In this document: positions 43,933 to 51,455 of the stretch, piece by piece | Position numbering within the stretch: the stretch's first letter is position 1 | How the letters are laid out: every line of letters starts with the position of its first letter | NCBI GenBank assembly: GCA_024742415.1 | Contig: JANSYN010000002.1 | Location: 1-64,000, forward strand | Reading direction: 5' to 3' | Length of the DNA: 64,000 nt | Origin: Gammaproteobacteria bacterium | Lineage (GTDB): Bacteria > Pseudomonadota > Gammaproteobacteria > Pseudomonadales > Halieaceae | Program-made: the position numbers and the translations under genes | The notes under the pieces: model-generated | What the model was told of the DNA's origin: nothing | Seen by the model: only the letters and a program-made list of their open reading frames with translations | The model's database searches: none

Positions 43933-44739
43933 TTACGTCATCGTTTGTTGCGCGAACTTGCCAAAGCTGTTGTACAGGGTGTTGGGTAGCCATCGAATCA
44001 GCCGCGACAGCATCTGGGCGTCTCTGCCTACAATAATCTGGCGCTTGTTTTTCTTTACGCCCTTGACCAATGCGCTGGCCACTTGCTCCGGCGATGAGGA
44101 CCCATGCTTCTCGAACATTTCCGGAATCATGTTGCCGCCTGACGAGGCGTGCCAGTCGCCGTTGTTGACCAGGTTTGTCGCCACGGAACCGGGAACCAAC
44201 ACCGACACCCCAATACCCTGATGGGCCACCTCAGACCGCAGGCTGTTGGAGAACGCAACGACCGCCGCCTTGGTCATGCAGTAGGGCCCCACAAAGGGCA
44301 GGTGCGCCAGCCCGAACAACGATGCCGTGGTAACGATGTGGCCAGACCCACGCGCCAGCATATGCGGCAGAAAGAAGTGGACGCCATGGAACGGTCCATG
44401 CACGTTGACGTTGGTAATGCTGTGCCATTGTTCGAGGCTGCAGTCCTGCACGGCACCGCCCGCCATGAAGCCTGCGTTGTTGATCAGCACGTCCACGCCG
44501 CCGTTCCAATCGATGGCTTCTTTGGCAAACGCCTGGTAACGCTCCGGGTCAGACACATCCAGCTGGAACGCCGCCGCCTTGACGCCTTTGGCTCGCACTT
44601 CCTGCTCGACATCAGCGGCGGCATTGATATCCGCCAGAATGATGTTGGCGCCTTCGGCGGCAAACGCGAGGGCGGCCGAGCGCCCTATGCCGCTGGCAGC
44701 GCCAGTAATAACAACGTTTTTACCTGAGAGTATTTTCAT
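43933..44739 (-). CDS. Short-chain dehydrogenase/reductase
   Basis: A 268-residue classical SDR: TGAASGIG at 12-19, LADIN after the second strand (NAD(H)-type acidic residue), VLINNAGFMAGG, TTASLFGLAHLP as the Ser region and YCMTKAAV as Tyr-x3-Lys. The C-terminal extension (KKNKRQIIVGRDAQMLSRLIRWLPNT) has a membrane-leaning hydrophobic part, as in steroid and lipid-acting SDRs. It follows the DUF7064/7065 gene by 27 bp on the same strand. I infer a lipophilic ketone/alcohol substrate. Confidence 0.87.
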   Translation of the reverse strand: MKILSGKNVVITGAASGIGRSAALAFAAEGANIILADINAAADVEQEVRAKGVKAAAFQLDVSDPERYQAFAKEAIDWNGGVDVLINNAGFMAGGAVQDCSLEQWHSITNVNVHGPFHGVHFFLPHMLARGSGHIVTTASLFGLAHLPFVGPYCMTKAAVVAFSNSLRSEVAHQGIGVSVLVPGSVATNLVNNGDWHASSGGNMIPEMFEKHGSSSPEQVASALVKGVKKNKRQIIVGRDAQMLSRLIRWLPNTLYNSFGKFAQQTMT

Positions 44740-44766
44740 GCTGTAAAGCCACCGTCACTGCAGGTA

Positions 44767-45786
44767 TCAGGCATCTGGAGCGGCCTGTGTTTCCCTGTTG
44801 CATTCAAGCCAGCCGATGCTTTGGCTGCCATCGCTAAAAGTGCAGCGGATTAATGACCGTCGGTATTCGCTGCGGTGGGGCGTTGCAAACGTGTGCGTAA
44901 TATCAATCTCCGTGCCGGAAATCGTTTCGATCGTTCCCTCAACTTTGCGCCCGCTGTCACACAACAGGTTGAAGCTGCCGCTGACCGCCGCTGTTGGATC
45001 ATCAGCATTGAATTCAAGCGCCAGCTCGGCCTCTGCCAGATGCTCCATCGCCTCACCATGGCCATGGTAGTAGCCCATGCTGATCAGCGGCCAACCGGGT
45101 ATCTCAACCTGTGTTGCCAACAGGCTGAACGCCGGATTGTTGATCACCAGGAAGCGCCACCCCATGTCCCATGGTCGCGGGCCCCAGGAATGGTCGCGTT
45201 CGCCGCGCACGTCCAGAGCGGTGGTGTCGCCGTCGATGACCATGTGTCCCTGCGCAACATGAGGCTGCTCGTAACGATCGGTGCTGAAGTTGGCGGCGCT
45301 GTGGCTGTCTACGGAGCCGCTGCCGCGTGAATAGGGAGGCCCTATCGCTGTTACACCCAGTTCCAGAGCAACGGGCAGGATCATGCCCTGTCGCGGTCCG
45401 CACAATACGCGAGCAAACCCGCTCACGTGCAGTTGCCCGCTGCGCAGAGGCTGCTGCGGCTGGTATTGGAACTCAAGCCCCCAGCCCTGATAAGCAAACG
45501 CTGGCTCTGTGTTGGCACCTTCACTGCCCAGCTGCAGTGCCGCAAACGGCAGCCGATATTCTTCTATCACCAACCACTCGCTGCCGTTGTAGAGGTACAA
45601 CCAGAAAAGCACGCGCTCCTGCACGGGATGCCAACCGATGCGGCAGTGCCCGGCGACGCCGCCATCGGCGTCATACCAATCAAAAAAATACGATTCGTTC
45701 CAGTCCGCGTGATCGCTGCTGAACGGATGAGGAAACTCATCCCCTGGCTGTATCCCAAACTCTGTCACATCAAACCCTGTACTCAT
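44767..45786 (-). CDS. DUF7064/DUF7065-type lipocalin-like protein
   Basis: A 339-residue soluble protein. It contains VRGERDHSWGPRPWDMGWRF, the strong signature of the DUF7065-type half of this family (a conserved Arg-Asp-His-Ser-Trp-Gly motif near a beta-barrel, related to CrtC carotenoid hydratase and AttH-like folds). The N-terminal half has many aromatic residues (WNESYFFDWYDADGG). These proteins are frequent beside SDRs, acyl-CoA and steroid/terpenoid genes in Halieaceae, Zhongshania and Mycobacterium-like genomes; the function is unknown. The start at 45786 is chosen since the long upstream frame overlaps the SGNH hydrolase gene and looks random. Confidence 0.82.
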   Translation of the reverse strand: MSTGFDVTEFGIQPGDEFPHPFSSDHADWNESYFFDWYDADGGVAGHCRIGWHPVQERVLFWLYLYNGSEWLVIEEYRLPFAALQLGSEGANTEPAFAYQGWGLEFQYQPQQPLRSGQLHVSGFARVLCGPRQGMILPVALELGVTAIGPPYSRGSGSVDSHSAANFSTDRYEQPHVAQGHMVIDGDTTALDVRGERDHSWGPRPWDMGWRFLVINNPAFSLLATQVEIPGWPLISMGYYHGHGEAMEHLAEAELALEFNADDPTAAVSGSFNLLCDSGRKVEGTIETISGTEIDITHTFATPHRSEYRRSLIRCTFSDGSQSIGWLECNRETQAAPDA

Positions 45787-46024
45787 CGGCGCCGCTACCG
45801 TTGTGTGCTTTCGGTTACTCTGCAAGACGCCACAGTGTACCCAACCCGTTCCCACCGGCAATGCAAATAGCGTGCATCGCAGCGCTAGCGACACAAAAAG
45901 CAGGCATTGCACAAATTGGCGAACTGATACCTGTCCCACCCCGGGGCTCAATCGGCCAAACTTGCCGACAATGACCGACGCAGGTACGCTCTGGCGTTCG
46001 AGCATGCCGCGCACGGACACACTA

Positions 46025-46696
46025 ATGATAAAAATCTGGGCGATACGCCTGTCGGTAGCCTTCAACGTGCTGGTGATTGCCGCAGCGCTGAGCCTCTGGC
46101 TGAATCCTTCAACGCTGCTCGCGGGCTTCCTGCAAGGCATGTACGACCGCAAGGTCAGCTTCTTCGAGGTTTTTCCCGTCGAGCGTGGCGACACCGTCTT
46201 TCTTGGGGACAGCATCACCGAAGGCGGCCAGTGGAGCGAAATGTTTCCTACACTACCGGTGAAGAACAGGGGTATTGGGGGCGACACTACCACCGGCGTG
46301 ATCGCGCGCCTGCAGCAAATCACCGGGGCCAGTCCTGCTGCGTTGTTTATCAAGATTGGTACAAATGATCTGACACACGGGCCCGATGACGTCGCCACCA
46401 GCTATCTTCAATATGAAGCGATTGTCACAACGGTGCAAAGGGAATCCCCCGATACACGCATCTACCTGCAGAGCATTTTGCCGCGTGGCGCCGACTACCG
46501 GGAGCGCGTTGAGGCGTTCAACCGCGAGATCAAGCGCATGGCGACTGCATTGAACACGACCTATATCGACCTCTATCCTCACTTTCTCGAAGCCGACGGC
46601 TCAATCGCGGATGCCTATAGTAATGACGAGCTGCATTTGAATGGCCAGGGCTACGCGCTATGGCAGAGTTTGCTGCAGCCTTACGTTGCTCCGTGA
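46025..46696 (+). CDS. SGNH/GDSL-type hydrolase, membrane-anchored
   Basis: A 223-residue protein with one N-terminal hydrophobic segment (SVAFNVLVIAAALSLWL) that should anchor it. The SGNH blocks are in order: FLGDSIT with nucleophile Ser63, NRGIGGD (block II Gly), GTND at 112-115 (block III), and NDELHLNGQGY with Asp200/His203 (block V). Such enzymes are esterases or lipases for acylated sugars, phospholipids or glycans; the relatives are often acetyl hydrolases or lysophospholipase-like. The frame upstream of 46025 has poor coding look, so I choose ATG there. Confidence 0.88.
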   Translation: MIKIWAIRLSVAFNVLVIAAALSLWLNPSTLLAGFLQGMYDRKVSFFEVFPVERGDTVFLGDSITEGGQWSEMFPTLPVKNRGIGGDTTTGVIARLQQITGASPAALFIKIGTNDLTHGPDDVATSYLQYEAIVTTVQRESPDTRIYLQSILPRGADYRERVEAFNREIKRMATALNTTYIDLYPHFLEADGSIADAYSNDELHLNGQGYALWQSLLQPYVAP

Positions 46697-47090
46697 TTTG
46701 CCGCCTCAGGCGTTAGTTTCCAAAGTGTGAAGCAGGCAACGCTACAGCTGACAAAAATCTTGCCTTGGTCTTGTCGGTAAGGTAGAACTAGCCTGAATGT
46801 GCGTTGCTAATACTTACTATCAATTGCGTGCTGGCACTGGCGAGGATTTGATCCACCCCGTCTCTCACTCAACACCGAGGCGGCGGGCTAAGGTCGCCGA
46901 GGCTCACCACTCACGCAGTTTGAATGACCAGTACTGAAGTACGCGATAGACGCACAATAATAATTTATGGCGTCGCCGCAGGCGCACAGCCCGGCAGACG
47001 CGCACCAGATGCCTGGGGCAATCGTGCGCAAGACACTATCCGGGCGTTCAGATATCAAGAGACTAACCACTCAGTATCCGGGATTTTTCA
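46697..47090. other. 394-bp spacer
   Basis: Contains no gene I can support; several chance frames on both strands. A promoter for the arylsulfotransferase-like gene is expected near its end. Confidence 0.45.
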
Positions 47091-48452
47091 ATGAACAAGA
47101 TGCAGAAACTGGCGCTGTCCTACGTGGTCATACTGTGTATTTTTTTATACGGCTATGGCGTCGGTCGATTTCAGCTGCCTCCGTATGCGCAGCTCGAGCC
47201 CCTGGTGCAGGATTTCCAGGCGTTTGCCAAGGGTGATGCTACCGAAAAGAAAACCTCGGTTCTGGAGAAGCTAAAAAACGACCTGGGTATTTCACCTGAA
47301 CGCTGGATACATCCCTATCCCCCCGCCGCCGTAGAAGGTGCAGCCGCGGCAGACTACCCCGCATTCACGCGACGCGCCGAACCACCCTACGTGTTTATCG
47401 ACCCCAACTATGCAACCGGCTACCGCGTGGTTGCCGGCGTCATGAATCTGCCGGAGCACCTGTGGGGTGCCTTGCTTGTGGACGCCTCAGGCGCCGTCAT
47501 ACATGACTGGAAGCTCACAACACTGCACCTGAAAGACGAAGTGGAGGGCCATGTTGAGGCCATGTACGGCACGCATGTTTTTCCCGACGGCTCCATTATT
47601 TTTAACATGCAGGAATACAGCGGCGGGCTGGTGAAGGTCGACGCCTGCAGCAACGTTGTATGGAACCTCAAGGGCCAGTTCCATCACGCTGTGCAACCCG
47701 ACGAACACGGCTATTTCTGGACGTTCCAGGGCAGCCAGCTGGCCTTTGACCAGAATCTTGCCAGGATCAGCGTAGAGACCGGCGAAATTGAGCGCGTCAT
47801 CGATATGCGCGACGTGCGCGCCGCCAATCCGGATTTACACATCTGGCACCTGCAGGACGATTCGTTTAAAGACGTCAAAAAAATGAAAGAAAGCGGCAAC
47901 ATGACGCACGGCAATGCCGTGTCGCCACTACCCTCTTACCTGGTAGACAAGTTCCCGGGGTTCTCTGCCGACGACCTGGCGATCAGTTATGCGACGACAA
48001 ATCTTGTTTTTGTGCTCGACCCCAACACCCTGGAAGTCAAATGGTGGCGTATTGGCATGTGGGGATTCCAGCATGATCCCGATTGGGAGCCCGATGGCAG
48101 GCTCGTCATTTACAGCAACAACCGCAGGGCGGGGCCTGATGCCTTTTCGTCCATCGTCGCGATACGGCCGTCCAATCACGAGGCGGAGGTGATTTATCGG
48201 GGCGATGCCGTGGGTTTCGACAGCGACACCAATGGACGACATCAACTGACCAATCTGGGAACACGCATGATTACCAGCTCCCGACAAGGCTGGGCGTTTG
48301 AGGTTGATGAGAATGACGAGATCGTTTTCTCATTCGTCAACAACGTCGACATCGAAAAAAGACGCGCCATGTTCCTTTCATCGGCCTGGCATTTCGATGA
48401 AGACTATTTTGAAGACGCGTTTTGGGAGCGGTGCGAACAGTCACCGCAGTAG
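47091..48452 (+). CDS. Arylsulfotransferase-family (ASST-like) membrane-anchored beta-propeller
   Basis: A 453-residue protein with one N-terminal membrane anchor (ALSYVVILCIFLYGYGVG) and a periplasmic beta-propeller. It has ASST-like motifs: HWKxTT-type strand (IHDWKLTTLHL), HVFPDGSIIF, WNLKGQFHHAVQPDEHGYFW with the catalytic-type His, and WHLQDD. Arylsulfate sulfotransferases move sulfate between phenols in the periplasm, but many family members of this subgroup have unproven activity. The putative His positions in HHAVQPDEHG fit the catalytic zone. Lone gene. Confidence 0.78.
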   Translation: MNKMQKLALSYVVILCIFLYGYGVGRFQLPPYAQLEPLVQDFQAFAKGDATEKKTSVLEKLKNDLGISPERWIHPYPPAAVEGAAAADYPAFTRRAEPPYVFIDPNYATGYRVVAGVMNLPEHLWGALLVDASGAVIHDWKLTTLHLKDEVEGHVEAMYGTHVFPDGSIIFNMQEYSGGLVKVDACSNVVWNLKGQFHHAVQPDEHGYFWTFQGSQLAFDQNLARISVETGEIERVIDMRDVRAANPDLHIWHLQDDSFKDVKKMKESGNMTHGNAVSPLPSYLVDKFPGFSADDLAISYATTNLVFVLDPNTLEVKWWRIGMWGFQHDPDWEPDGRLVIYSNNRRAGPDAFSSIVAIRPSNHEAEVIYRGDAVGFDSDTNGRHQLTNLGTRMITSSRQGWAFEVDENDEIVFSFVNNVDIEKRRAMFLSSAWHFDEDYFEDAFWERCEQSPQ

Positions 48453-48472
48453 GTCGGCAAGGCTGACCCGGC

Positions 48473-48528
48473 AGCCCAGTAGTGCAGTAGCCCAGTAGCC
48501 CAGTAGCCCAGTAGCCCAGTAGAAGAGT
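48473..48528 (+). repeat. Seven 8-bp direct repeats between convergent genes
   Basis: Unit AGCCCAGT: one perfect copy, one degenerate, four perfect copies in a row (48489-48520) and a degenerate last one. It sits in the 313-bp spacer between the arylsulfotransferase-like and DUF3604 genes, which holds no other feature I can name. Confidence 0.93.
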
Positions 48529-48765
48529 AAACGGCGGAGTTACCGTTGCGGCAGTCATCCAGACGGGGCGAGCCAGTCCAAATGCAGGCCGCTCTTGGTA
48601 AAAGCAGAGCAACAGGAAAGCCCCCACTGATGCTCGCGCAACGCAGCGGCGCACGAGTTCGCAACATCACCACCCAGGAGCCAGGAGAAAGGCGACACTC
48701 TGCCAGGAGAGCGCCTCAGCTCATCCATACGCAGGCCCCTCGGGGTGGCGGGAAGCGTTTGGCCT

Positions 48766-50538
48766 TCAGCAGCCCGGCGGAGGTTTGTCGTACCAGATAG
48801 GGCTCGTCCAGGATCGCTCTTGCACCGTCTTGGGGAAATCCTCATCACAACACGCTGCATATTCCGGAGGCACCGAACCCGGGTCGGCGCAGTTGATTGG
48901 CACCGTGGCCTCGACGCACTGACGCTGCTGCCAGCGACAGCTAGGGTTTTCAACAACACGCGCGTAATAGTAGGCGTTTTCGTCGAGTTCGAAGTTGGGG
49001 TCCTGCCACACCTGGCAGAGACTCGAGAAGCCCGTGCCCGTGGTGGCACAGGTGTTGAGGTCTACGCCGGCTCCATTGAAAGGGTCGCCCGCCACGTCAA
49101 ACACTTGCTCGTGCTTGTCACCGTTGGTGTCGATCCAGCCCTTGATGATCTGGATGCGCTGCAGGTCGTTGCCAGGGTGAGCCAGCGTTCCGGCATCCTT
49201 CATGGCAGACACAAAAAACTGCGGTGTGGTCTCCCCTTGCAGCGCAAAGGGCAAGATGGACCCCATAGGCACGCCGTTGGCATAGCCGATATCCACCGCG
49301 TTGGGCAGCGCGCACATGTCGCTGGGAAGATCCCAGCCGGCAAAAAAGCGTACCACGTGGCGCGGCCCGCTGGTCGCATAGGTTTCACGACGTTGCATGG
49401 CGTCAAACAGTGCTGCACGGCTGTTCTGTTCCGCCCAGATCACGGCCAAACCGCCGGGGTTCATTTCTATCCAGTCGGTCACCCCCTCACCCTCTGGCGG
49501 CGGCGGGTCTACGAACAGGCCCGGATAGGCGGCGGATTCTTCCACCAGGCCCGGTGTGCCCAAATGTGTATCGGTACCACCGACCATGCCAAGGCGCAGC
49601 GGATTAGCATTCACCTGTTCTTTCAGGCTCAGGCCCTCGGTCAAGGCCCAGCGGATTGTGCTCTCTTCTTTGGGCTGTGTGGCTCCGGTCCAGGGTGCTA
49701 ACAGGTGTCCGAAAGGCACCAGTTCCATCGTGCACAGTTCGTCATTGGCAGAAAACAGGCACTCGGATTGACCCTTGTGCTGTATCACTTCGATTAAGGG
49801 TTCGAACCGCGCGCGACGCTGCGCGTAATTCTGGTCGTAGGGGGCACCGCCGGGCCTGAAGGCTTCGAACATAAGCCCTTGGCTGAAATTGGAGTTGTGG
49901 GGGATGGTCAGTACGTCGCAATAGTTGTTGCCATCCACAAGGTCAATACACTCCCCTTGCAGGGAATCCCAGAGGATTTCGGGAAACTTCACCACCTGCG
50001 CACTGACCGCAGACGCCGGCACGACACTATTGCGGAACAGGACATTGCGGTGCAGGTTGAGGCCCTCGATCTGCCCGAACTCGTTCAGGAGTATGGGCGA
50101 GCGCGTCCATTCATAGCCTACAAACGTCGTAAACTCACAGTCGGTGGACCTGTCGTAGTGCAAGGCGGCTGCGGCCTGCACGGCCTGCCAGCCCGCGGCG
50201 TCGATGTCCTCGGCGTGGTCCGAAACCATGGCAAAATCGAGCGGGCGATCTATTTGCGCCGAGCGCAGCGGGTCACCCATCTGGTCAAAGGGATGCAGGC
50301 CGATCAACTGGCCCTTGGCAAATTCATACGCCTGCGCGGGCGTGGTTGTGGTTCCGAAACCAGAGGCATCCAGCGACAGGGTGGTATGAACGTGCAGATC
50401 ACCGAAATAGGGATTTCTTAACACGTTGAATTCATTGCAATTATTGGCCGTTCCATCGCCATCATCCAGCGCCTGGACGGGGCCCGTAACGCCCACAGCG
50501 CAGGCCACGAGCAATGCATTAATAATACGAGTTTTCAC
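48766..50538 (-). CDS. Exported DUF3604 protein, second copy
   Basis: A 590-residue protein with a signal peptide (NALLVACAVGVTGPVQA). It has GDLHVHT at 46-52, a second motif at VSDHAEDIDAAG, IPHNSN in the middle, GGTDTHLG, and ends VQERSWTSPIWYDKPPPGC, matching the tail of the first copy at 9707-11674. It has more Cys than copy one (several near the C-terminus: CEATVPINC, ACCDED), probably paired in disulfides. It diverges from the small c-type cytochrome gene, and may be unlinked to it. Confidence 0.87.
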   Translation of the reverse strand: MKTRIINALLVACAVGVTGPVQALDDGDGTANNCNEFNVLRNPYFGDLHVHTTLSLDASGFGTTTTPAQAYEFAKGQLIGLHPFDQMGDPLRSAQIDRPLDFAMVSDHAEDIDAAGWQAVQAAAALHYDRSTDCEFTTFVGYEWTRSPILLNEFGQIEGLNLHRNVLFRNSVVPASAVSAQVVKFPEILWDSLQGECIDLVDGNNYCDVLTIPHNSNFSQGLMFEAFRPGGAPYDQNYAQRRARFEPLIEVIQHKGQSECLFSANDELCTMELVPFGHLLAPWTGATQPKEESTIRWALTEGLSLKEQVNANPLRLGMVGGTDTHLGTPGLVEESAAYPGLFVDPPPPEGEGVTDWIEMNPGGLAVIWAEQNSRAALFDAMQRRETYATSGPRHVVRFFAGWDLPSDMCALPNAVDIGYANGVPMGSILPFALQGETTPQFFVSAMKDAGTLAHPGNDLQRIQIIKGWIDTNGDKHEQVFDVAGDPFNGAGVDLNTCATTGTGFSSLCQVWQDPNFELDENAYYYARVVENPSCRWQQRQCVEATVPINCADPGSVPPEYAACCDEDFPKTVQERSWTSPIWYDKPPPGC

Positions 50539-51048
50539 TGGCGATCATCCCTGAAAGAGCGAGGCCGGTGCGGGTGCGCGCACGACCACACTTGAGTTAA
50601 GCACACATTTTGATCAGCCGGAATACTCTGTGATCTGAAAAGCTTGCCAATCTGCGGACCAGTTAAAACATTGAGCGCGATTGAAGCCGATCAGGCACAG
50701 AACGGCGCACTTCCGCGAATGTCAATCGCAAAACGCGCTTGCAGCAGGGCTCAACCGCGCAAGGCCTTTCGCCTGTTGCAGCTATGATCGATGGGGTAAT
50801 CCGAGCCTGAGCTGAATAAAGGCGTTTACGCAACCCGATGGCGCTGTGCCAAGTAGTGATAATGTCGTGCAATGCCAGCTACTTCAGGAAGCCTTCGTGG
50901 CGATTCAAACAGCAGCCAGGGCAAATCAATGCTCACGGTGGCTGTTACCCAATCGTCATTGCCCGCAGTGGCTGCGGCCCATTTCGCGCGCACCGGGTTT
51001 GCCGCTGTATTATAGTAGGCACGTCTGCCACCCAACTGGAGAGAAAGT
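50539..51048. other. 510-bp divergent spacer
   Basis: Promoter region for the second DUF3604 gene and the monoheme cytochrome. TATTAT at 51008-51013 could be a -10 element 36 bp before the cytochrome start, without a clear -35. No complete FNR-type site was found here. Confidence 0.4.
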
Positions 51049-51300
51049 ATGAAACCCTTTGTACTGACGATGGCGCTTACCGCCGCCATCACCCTGGCAG
51101 GTGCCGCCCGGGCTAACGACGACAACCTCTGCCTGGATTGCCATGAACCCACCGAAGACTGGCAGGGCATGAGTGCGCAAGAGATTCTGGAACAGGCGAT
51201 GGATGGCAGCATCAAGCGCCATGCAGACAACCAGGAATTCACTCAAGAGCAACTCGAGGCGCTGATCGCAGAAATGCTGGACCCGCCAGCACCTGAATGA
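51049..51300 (+). CDS. Small exported monoheme c-type cytochrome-like protein
   Basis: An 83-residue protein with a Sec signal peptide (MKPFVLTMALTAAITLAGAARA) and a single heme-c site CLDCH at 28-32, placed just after the cleavage site. The rest is acidic, with EILEQAMDGSIKRHADNQEFTQEQLEALIAEMLDP, a helical tail that could give the axial sixth ligand (His) for the heme. GGAGAG lies about seven bases before the ATG. It lies tail to tail with the MtrC-type gene, 155 bp away, so it may be an electron shuttle for the same system. The open frame on the opposite strand is a shadow. Confidence 0.85.
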   Translation: MKPFVLTMALTAAITLAGAARANDDNLCLDCHEPTEDWQGMSAQEILEQAMDGSIKRHADNQEFTQEQLEALIAEMLDPPAPE

Positions 51301-51455
51301 GCCCGCTGCCACGGCCGCGCTTGTAAGGCGGGGCACAAGCACCGTGCCGGTGCCAAATCAGCCTGGCCTGTCATTTGCCAGCAGAAACCTCCCGGCGGCG
51401 CCCACGCCGACCGCGGTGCCATCACCACCTGTGAGCGCGTCTCATAAGGCGCGAG

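Noticed and set aside
45787-46398. N-terminal extension of the DUF7064/7065 frame
   Set aside because: It overlaps the SGNH hydrolase gene on the other strand and its residues look random; the family protein begins at 45786.
50826-51242. Minus-strand frame over the monoheme cytochrome
   Set aside because: The plus strand has a signal peptide, heme motif and ribosome site; the minus frame has none.
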